A stretch of 12,526 bases of DNA from Hyphochytrium catenoides (taxonomy: Eukaryota > Sar > Hyphochytriomycetes > Hyphochytriales > Hyphochytriaceae). The translations under genes and the position numbers were made by a program. This document shows, piece by piece, positions 7,488 to 12,526 of the stretch. Under the pieces are notes generated by a model. That model saw only the letters and a list, made by a program, of their open reading frames with translations. It did no database searches and was not told the origin of the DNA. Position 1 is the stretch's first letter. Each line of letters starts with the position of its first letter. The stretch lies in contig FLMG01000508.1 of the NCBI GenBank assembly GCA_900088475.1, forward strand, positions 8,914-21,439, in the 5' to 3' direction.

Positions 7488-8738
7488 GTCCGCTTTTTTA
7501 CCTGTTTGAGATGAAACTCCTCCTCCTTCTTCTGCCAGTCTCCGTACTCCGAGGCGTCTCTTAGTCTCTGCTCCTCCTGCCGTAGCCTCTCCATCTCCTC
7601 GCGCTCCTTCTCCCTCTCGTCCCTACAAACCGGTGAAAGCAGTCATTCATAGACTCAGACCATGGTGCTTTCTGTCTGTCTCTCTCCCCGTCTCTCCTCG
7701 CTTTCTAGCGTCTGGTCTCCCGTCTGGGTCCCCTCTCTTTCGGTTCAGTGTCTTTGTTTGTGGCTGCAATATCTTCTCTCTCTCCGTGTGTCTCTTTCTC
7801 TCTCCCCATTGACATTTACATGTGTATATCGGTAAGAGAAACCATGCTCTTGTCAATCCTTCCCTTTCTCTTTCTTCCACAAGCTTCCGCGCCACTCATA
7901 GACACACGCACACACACAAACCCACTCTCTCTCTCTCTCTCTCCTCCTTTCTTTCTCTTTCCCCACCAACAACTTCCGGGTTTTTGGAGCACTTCGCTAC
8001 GGATTGTCCATACCTTCTCTTGCGGAGTTTAGCAATCTCTCCAATTGTCTCTTCTCTCTTCTTCACGAGACCCCTGTATGGGTCTCCTCCTCTTCCTCTT
8101 CCGCCCGCTCCTCCTCCCCTCTCTCCCCCTTGATCCTTCTCCATCTTCTTTTTCCAGACAAACTGATCGGCGAGGTTGGAGTCTCCGAAAGGATTGTCTT
8201 CGTTGGAATAGCCAAACATCGCCGCCATTTTTGCAGCTTTCTTGGTAGCTTTGCGCTGCATTCGTTCCTCGGGCGTCTCATAGGAGCCCAAGGCACTGCT
8301 GGCCTTGGCTCGTTTCGCCTCCTTCTTCTTCTTCTTCTTCCTCTTTTCTCGCTCGCTATCGTCAGAAGAGGACGAGGGAGAGCGGCGCGAGGGAGAGTTC
8401 CTGTCTCTTCTTGGTCTGTCTCTCTCTTCAGAGCTCGTTTTTTGCCTCTTGGACTTGTCTTCTTCTCTTCCCCTCTGTCTTTCTCTCGCTCTGTCTGGGC
8501 TCCGGCTGCGGCGTCTGTCATTGCTTCTAGATCTTGAGCGGCGTGTGGGGCGCCGTTCTCTAGTATTCTCTTCTATTCTATAGCTCTTGTCATCTCTTTC
8601 TTCGCTCCTGCCGCGCGGGTTGTTTCTTTCTCGATCCCTGCTTCTACTCCGTGACCTCCTTCTCTCCCTATCTCTTTCACGACTTCGTGTCCGACTCCTC
8701 GAACGACGTCGACTATCGCGGTCAAAACGACCCGCCAT
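4402..8738 (-). CDS. CACTIN: Cactin, spliceosome-associated nuclear protein (8 exons, 711 aa)
   Basis: Exons on the minus strand: 8738-8014, 7622-7502, 7214-6830, 6394-6240, 5977-5684, 5391-5230, 4792-4650 and 4552-4402. All seven introns are GT..AG, and the phases add up to 711 codons plus TAA; human Cactin is about 758. Residues 1-130 form an RS-type Arg/Ser domain, followed by a Lys run at about 134-139 and the family motif GYSNEDNPFGDSNL at 176-189. A coiled, charged mid-domain covers about 230-460, with an acidic insert in exon 3. The C-terminal domain, about 587-711, carries KYRPRKPRYFNRV, DNPPPKVVQGYKFNVFYPDL, FHAGPPYEDIAFKIVNREWE and the terminal KRPRYRR. Start context is ACCATGG. Cactin works with the spliceosome; from memory, the Toxoplasma homologue is nuclear and needed for G1 progression. 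Introns are filled with GA or CT repeats. Confidence 0.96.
4994..5045. repeat. (GA)26 microsatellite in Cactin intron 6
   Basis: Fifty-two uninterrupted bases of GA on the plus strand, so (UC)n in the Cactin pre-mRNA. A second pure run of 34 bases lies at 5169-5202, preceded by short CA repeats (about 5144-5168). Both fall in the 437-base intron 4793-5229. Confidence 0.95.
5537..5580. repeat. Compound TC-TG-CG microsatellite in Cactin intron 5
   Basis: A TC run (5537-5558) passes without a gap into a TG run (5559-5576) and then CGCG (5577-5580). TC/GA tracts favour triplex structure and TG/CG alternation favours Z-DNA, so two unusual DNA forms are adjacent here. In the Cactin transcript it reads CGCG, (CA)n, (GA)n. 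Confidence 0.95.
7454..7484. repeat. (TC) run near the 5' splice site of Cactin intron 2
   Basis: Thirty-one bases of TC on the plus strand, so (GA)n in the Cactin transcript, about 17 bases after the exon 2 donor. The same intron carries GA-rich plus-strand sequence (pyrimidine in the transcript) at about 7245-7400, which is complementary to it. Confidence 0.93.
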
Positions 8739-9155
8739 GGTCCAGCTCCACCAGTCTCTTCGCCTAAGCTACTTCTAAGCAAGCTCTACGATGGGCTTGG
8801 CACCAAATCTCCACCAATCAAAAAAGTTATTGATCAGAGAACGCTTCCGGGATGCTTTCTACCACTGCACTGATCGAACCTCTGCCGACAACAGTTGAAC
8901 GATACGTGAGCTCTTCCTAGAAACAGCGCCCGATAGAAGATGCGCCGGGCACTGCCCTTGGTTGATAAGCAATTGAAGGCCCGAGCTGTAGCCGTAGACG
9001 AGCTGGAAAAGCTTCAGAAGTGAGATGAGAGACCAGATGAAGATCGAACTTGAGATCTGTGGATGAAAGAATCACTAGCAAGAAGATCAAAAAAGTGTAG
9101 AGTTAGTGGTTACCATAAAACTGTCACCAATCGATCTAATCACAGTGAATGATTT

Positions 9156-9165
9156 CCTATATAGG
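9156..9165. promoter_or_regulatory. Perfect CArG-box match (CC(A/T)6GG)
   Basis: CCTATATAGG is a 10-bp palindrome that fits the MADS/SRF CArG consensus exactly. It lies in the AT-rich core of the divergent region, roughly 420 bp from the Cactin start and 480 bp from the RPS21 start. The consensus is loose enough that about one chance match is expected in a window this size. It also contains a TATATA core that could act simply as a TATA-like element. Confidence 0.2.
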
Positions 9166-9330
9166 GCGTCTTAATATTCCAAATATATACCATAAAAATT
9201 GGTTGTATGCAGGATGTTTTAAGAGCGTGGCAATATGGCTACTAAGCCCTTAAAACCCATACTGAGGGACTAATAATAGGCCGAGCATTGAGTGGTGGCC
9301 ATCCAGCGCGCAGCGCCACTTATCGCCGCT

Positions 9331-9391
<61 letters not shown>

Positions 9392-9440
9392 AAGAGAAGA
9401 GAGAGAAAGAGAAAGAGAGAAGAGAGAGAGAGGAGAGAGA
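9331..9440. repeat. Imperfect (GA)n tract upstream of RPS21
   Basis: An almost pure purine run on the plus strand, broken only by extra A or G residues, about 200 bp upstream of the RPS21 start codon. It marks the boundary between the unique part of the intergenic region and the RPS21 leader. Confidence 0.9.
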
Positions 9441-9644
9441 GGGAAAAGAGTGGTAAGAGAGAGCAAAACTAGGACAGAAAGAGAGGAGAGAGAGAGAGAG
9501 ATCAGACAGAAACATCTTCGTGCATCTCTTTCTTTTATTGGTTGAGCTCGAGCGTTGGTCTCTGTTATCGCACTCCTTCCTGTCATTTATACTGGGGATC
9601 ACTTGCAGAGAAGCTCTAGAGCTCCATCTGAAGACTAAGCAAAC

Positions 9645-10648
9645 ATGCAGAACGAGGAAGGCCAGAACGTTGACCTTTACATCCCAAGAAAGTGGTAAGA
9701 TACACGCCGTTGCAAGCTCCATCTGTCTCTTATGAACAGCTGCGACCAACGGGCATTGCTGCATATGGCTCTCTTTCTATAACTCTCTCTCTCTCTCTCC
9801 GTGATCTTCCTCTTGGATGCTTGCCTTGTTCTTAGACACGTACTACCATCTCCACAGATGGTTGAACAAGGCTGGGTGGAGAGAGAGTTTGTTGAGAGAC
9901 TTCTCTCTGAGACACTTGCTTTTCCCTCTCTCTCTCTCTCTTGTTTTCTCTTCTTTATCTCTTGAAGAGGAGCCCTTTCCCTTTCTCCTGATGATGTTTT
10001 ACTAAGTGACGCCTCTCCCGTTGCGGGCCAATCTCCTGCTGTCTCTTTCTCTCTCGCTTTTTACAGCTCTTGGACCAACAAGCTCATTGCTGCTAAGGAC
10101 AATGCGTCTGTGCAGGTAAGCCAGGCACTCTCTCTTTGCTTCTCTTCTCCTTCTCAGTGGGAATAATTCCTCTTCTTCGTTGTCTTCTCTCTTTCTTTTG
10201 TCAGGCTCTCTTTTCCCCCCTGCCCTGGAGCTCTCTCTTGTCTCTCTCCCGACTTTGCCTATCCTCTCCGGGAGAAAATGGCTGTTTGACATATCTGTTA
10301 CGGTTGAAAATGCAGTCTACCAACGTCAAGCACGCTCTCTCTCTCTCCTCTCTAACACTCGTTCATCTCTCTTTCTTTCTCTCTCTCTCTCTCTTCCCCT
10401 GATAGATCAATGTTGGCAAGGTAGACGCTAATGGCGTTTACACCGGCGAGTCCGATGTCTATGCCCTCACCGGCTACGTAAGACAGAAGGTATGCAGCGG
10501 AACTCTCTCTCTCTCTTTCGTCTCTTTCTGTGAAGGAAAGCTCAATACTCTGACGCCTTTCTCTCTTTCTGTTCTCTCTCTCTCTTCACAGGGAGAGTCC
10601 GACATGGCCCTCACCGAGCTCGTCCGCCTCAAGGAGTCTAAGCAGTAA
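9645..10648 (+). CDS. RPS21: 40S ribosomal protein S21 (eS21), 4 exons, 79 aa
   Basis: Exons 9645-9694, 10067-10115, 10406-10489 and 10592-10648 join with consistent phase into 79 codons plus TAA. The spliced protein opens MQNEEGQNVDLYIPRK and continues CSWTNKLIAAKDNASVQ, then INVGKVDANGVYTGES, DVYALTGYVRQK and GESDMALTELVRLKESKQ. The family landmarks are all present: the DLYIPRKCS start, the AKD.ASVQ loop, the G.Y.G turn and the GESD element. Eukaryotic eS21 sits on the small subunit and supports 40S maturation; human is 83 residues. Donors are GTAAGA, GTAAGC and GTATGC. Acceptors are TTTACAG, CTGATAG and TTCACAG. All three introns (372, 290 and 102 bases) are CT-rich in the sense strand. 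The start has AAAC upstream, with A at -3. The C-terminal ELVRLKESKQ replaces the SKNF end of the animal protein. Confidence 0.97.
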
Positions 10649-11023
10649 AGCTCCTTTGGCACAACGTCCAGCTATCTCTCTCTCTCTCTTCGTCTCTACT
10701 CCTTCTCGGGGAGACAGAGGCTAGAGATGAGAGAAGGGAAAGACGGACTGGAGAGAGCCAGAGGTAGGGACTGTTGAAGTTCGCTAAAAACTTCAAGAGT
10801 CCTAAGAGGAAAGGAGAATGGAGATGGAAAGAATAAGAGAGAGAGAGAGACTTTCTTCTCTCTATCCCCAGGGAGAGAAAAAGTTCTGTCTGTTTGCCCG
10901 GAGAGGGATCAGTTACTGATTATCAGCAATAAAATCAGAAGTGTCCCTTTCCCAGCACGCACTCTTATGCTCTTCTCATTGTCAATCTTTCTCTTTCTCT
11001 CTCTCTCTCTCTCTCCTTTTTTC
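10649..11023. other. Convergent 3' region between RPS21 and the right-edge gene
   Basis: There is no coding frame here beyond short accidental ones. It holds a CT run right after the RPS21 stop, a strong stem-loop at 10767-10803, mixed GA/CT sequence at about 10828-10865, and a plus-strand AATAAA at 10928-10933. That signal would give RPS21 a 3'UTR of roughly 300 bases. A CT run at about 10987-11015 lies just past the stop codon of the minus-strand gene. Confidence 0.55.
10767..10803 (+). other. Stem-loop in the probable RPS21 3'UTR
   Basis: GGGACT and TTGAAGTT pair with AACTTCAA and AGTCCT around a 7-base loop (CGCTAAA). This gives 14 pairs, including one G-U, with a single G-G mismatch. 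It begins 119 bases after the RPS21 stop codon, in otherwise unstructured unique sequence. There is no T run, so it is not a bacterial-type terminator. A regulatory 3'UTR hairpin or small-RNA precursor are guesses. Confidence 0.6.
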
Positions 11024-11743
11024 TCACATAGCTCTAGGAGTCTGCTCTCGTGCTTGTTGGACGGCGTTAGCCTCTTTCTCTCTCTCTTCTTGTTTCTGTA
11101 CATGGACCTCTACCGATTTCTGGTCAGATGGGAAAGAGGAAGTCGAGGCAGCCAGTTGTCCGTTGCCCATCTCTCCTTCTTTCTCTCTCTCGCCTTGAGC
11201 TCTCTTTCCGTCATTAGAGGGAGAAAGGGCACGTTGACCATCTTGTTCTTTAGATATCGATGGAGTGACAAGAGCAGTGTGCTCTCCTTTAGTCTCTCCC
11301 GAGGTTGTCTTCCTTTCTTGGGTCTCTCTCTCCTTATCTGTGGGAAGCTCTGCAGGTCTTCTCTCTCCGTCTCCTCTCTCTTCTAAATGCTCAGGCGATG
11401 GAGGGGAGAGAGAGTCTTTGTTCTCTCTCTTGGCGTGTGCAAGGCGAAGAATCTTTGGCGCCTCTTTCTTTGCCAGGTCGTTCATCTTCTCCAACTCCTC
11501 TTTGTATTGTCGCTGCTTCTCCTCTGTTACATGCGGAGTGTCAGCGACTGAACAGGAAACAGACGTCGTCCCCTTTTTTCTCCTCTCTCTCTTCTTTTCT
11601 CTACTCTTTTATTTCTCTCGTCTTGCTGCTCCTTCCCACTCTCCCCGCCACCTCTTTTCTCTCTCTCCGTAATTCTATCTCTATCTCTCTCGTTTCGGCT
11701 CTGTTGTGTCCCCTGTTTACCATGCGTCTTCTTTCTTTCTTTT

Positions 11744-11787
<44 letters not shown>

Positions 11788-12234
11788 CCTCTCTGTCTCT
11801 CTCTCTCTCTCTCTGTCTCTCTCTTTCTCTCTCCCTCTCTCTCTCTCTGTCTCTCTCTTGCTCTCGCTCTCTCTCTCTCTCTCTCTCTACCTGTTGGCTG
11901 TGCCTCTATGACTGTGGTTGGAATGACATCTTTGGCTTTCCCTTTCGTCACTGCAACGCCGCGATTTGTGCGCCGGAACTCAAAGAAATCTTCCAGGAGA
12001 GAGACGAAACAGACATAGAGAGAAGAGAGAGAGACAAAACAAAGTGAGGGAGAGAGAGAAAAAGACAGAATACGAGAGAGAGACAAGATATAGAGGAGGA
12101 GGAAGGAGAAGCGAAACAGAGAGACAGCGGGCCCTGATGAGAGTAAAGCGTAGAGAGCAGGAAGAGAGGAGAGCGGAGGGACGAGGAAAGAGAGAGCGAG
12201 GGCACGATGGACGAAGTGAGGGTGGAACGCCAAC

Positions 12235-12272
<38 letters not shown>

Positions 12273-12481
12273 AGCACCAGCGAAAGAAAAACACCGAGAG
12301 AGAGAGAGCCAAGAACAGAGAGAGAAAGTGTTTTAAAGAGCACTAAAGATGGCCATCTTCCTCTGTCTGTACCTCCCTCTCCTCTTCTCAGTAGTTCTCT
12401 ATAGATTGAGTCACTGAAGGAGGCCGCGTACTTGACCATCTGCACCTGTGACGCTGTCTGCGGGCTAGAGATGGACTTGCC
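11024..12481 (-). CDS. Unrecognised protein, C-terminal three exons (partial, 243 aa visible)
   Basis: I do not recognise a family. Exons 12481-12373, 11989-11891 and 11547-11024 are joined by GT..AG introns in phase 1 at both junctions, with GAT and GTC codons rebuilt across the joins and a TGA stop at 11024-11026. The visible protein starts GKSISSPQTASQVQMVKYAA and continues SFSDSIYRELLRRGEG|D, then FFEFRRTNRGVAVTKGKAKD and VIPTTVIEAQPT|V. A helical charged stretch (EEKQRQYKEELEKMNDLAKK) follows, then a long disordered-looking tail of Glu, Arg, Ser and Pro with no membrane segment. The first half looks conserved and folded. The last 120 residues look low in constraint. Upstream exons lie off the right edge. 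The middle exon is 99 nt, so skipping it would keep the frame. Confidence 0.75.
11731..11888. repeat. Long imperfect (CT)n tract in the last intron of the right-edge gene
   Basis: About 158 bases made almost only of C and T, with a few G interruptions (CTCTGTCT). It lies immediately inside the donor of the 343-base intron 11548-11890, so it reads (GA)n in the minus-strand transcript. Confidence 0.95.
12240..12269. repeat. (GA)15 run in the penultimate visible intron of the right-edge gene
   Basis: Thirty uninterrupted bases of GA on the plus strand within the GA-rich intron 11990-12372. They read (UC)n in the minus-strand transcript, complementary to the (GA)n in the following intron. Confidence 0.93.
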
Positions 12482-12484
12482 CTG

Positions 12485-12526
12485 GAGAGAGAGAGAGAGC
12501 GAGAGAGAGAGAGAGAGCGAGAGAGA
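12485..12526. repeat. GA-rich tract at the right window edge
   Basis: A GA run with two GC interruptions, cut by the window end. In the minus-strand transcript it is the pyrimidine tract directly before the CTCCAG acceptor of the exon starting at 12481. Confidence 0.9.

Larger units (their letters stand above)
8739..9644. promoter_or_regulatory. Divergent intergenic region between Cactin and RPS21
   Basis: This 906-bp stretch separates the Cactin ATG (minus) from the RPS21 ATG (plus) and must hold both promoters. From 8740 to about 9330 it is the longest repeat-poor stretch in the window, with an AT-richer core at about 9100-9260. A GA-rich block (9331-9440) then precedes the RPS21 leader. 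The leader shows pyrimidine-rich TCTTTCTTTT at about 9527 and an ATTGG (reverse CCAAT) at about 9537. A TTGCAG at about 9604-9609 could be the acceptor of a 5'UTR intron. Small unconfirmed frames lie at 8852-8920 and 8940-9023. Confidence 0.6.

Noticed and set aside
8865-8880. tRNA B-box-like GGTTCGATC on the minus strand
   Set aside because: The flanking bases cannot form a T-stem, and there is no matching A box or acceptor stem.

Overview
This is an intron-rich eukaryotic nuclear window, saturated with (GA)n/(CT)n microsatellite DNA. There are no bacterial gene layouts, tRNAs, rRNAs, mobile elements or CRISPR arrays. Because (GA)n and (CT)n contain no stop codons, most long open frames here are Arg-Glu or Leu-Ser artefacts. 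The real genes appear only when short non-repetitive exons are joined at GT..AG sites with matching phase. Two families are certain: the splicing-associated protein Cactin and ribosomal protein eS21. The eS21 sequence (core QINVGKVDANGVYTGES) reminds me of alveolate versions. Together with repeat-stuffed introns and frames like those I recall from coccidian genomes such as Cystoisospora, this suggests an apicomplexan coccidian. That assignment rests on memory and is only moderately secure.

Layout, left to right. On the minus strand, 785 to 234 holds the first two exons of an ABCD3/PMP70-like peroxisomal ABC half-transporter, which continues off the left edge. About 1.9 kb without a confident gene follows. 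On the plus strand, 2906-3817 is an intronless frame for an unrecognised single-pass membrane protein, probably with a 5'UTR intron just upstream. On the minus strand, 8738 to 4402 is a complete eight-exon Cactin gene (711 residues). A 906-bp divergent intergenic region follows, holding the most ordinary, repeat-poor sequence in the window. On the plus strand, 9645-10648 is a complete four-exon RPS21 gene (79 residues). On the minus strand, 12481 to 11024 is the 3' part of an unrecognised gene in three phase-matched exons, running off the right edge.

The gene order gives one divergent promoter (Cactin/RPS21) and two convergent 3' ends (membrane protein/Cactin and RPS21/right-edge gene). The genes do not form a pathway. 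Cactin acts in nuclear pre-mRNA splicing, eS21 in the small ribosomal subunit, and the ABCD protein in peroxisomal acyl-CoA import. The least ordinary signals are a perfect 22-bp palindrome matching the RFX X-box inside the PMP70-like first exon, a strong stem-loop downstream of RPS21, strand-switching polypurine blocks, and exons flanked by complementary (CU)n and (GA)n introns that could be skipped or circularised.
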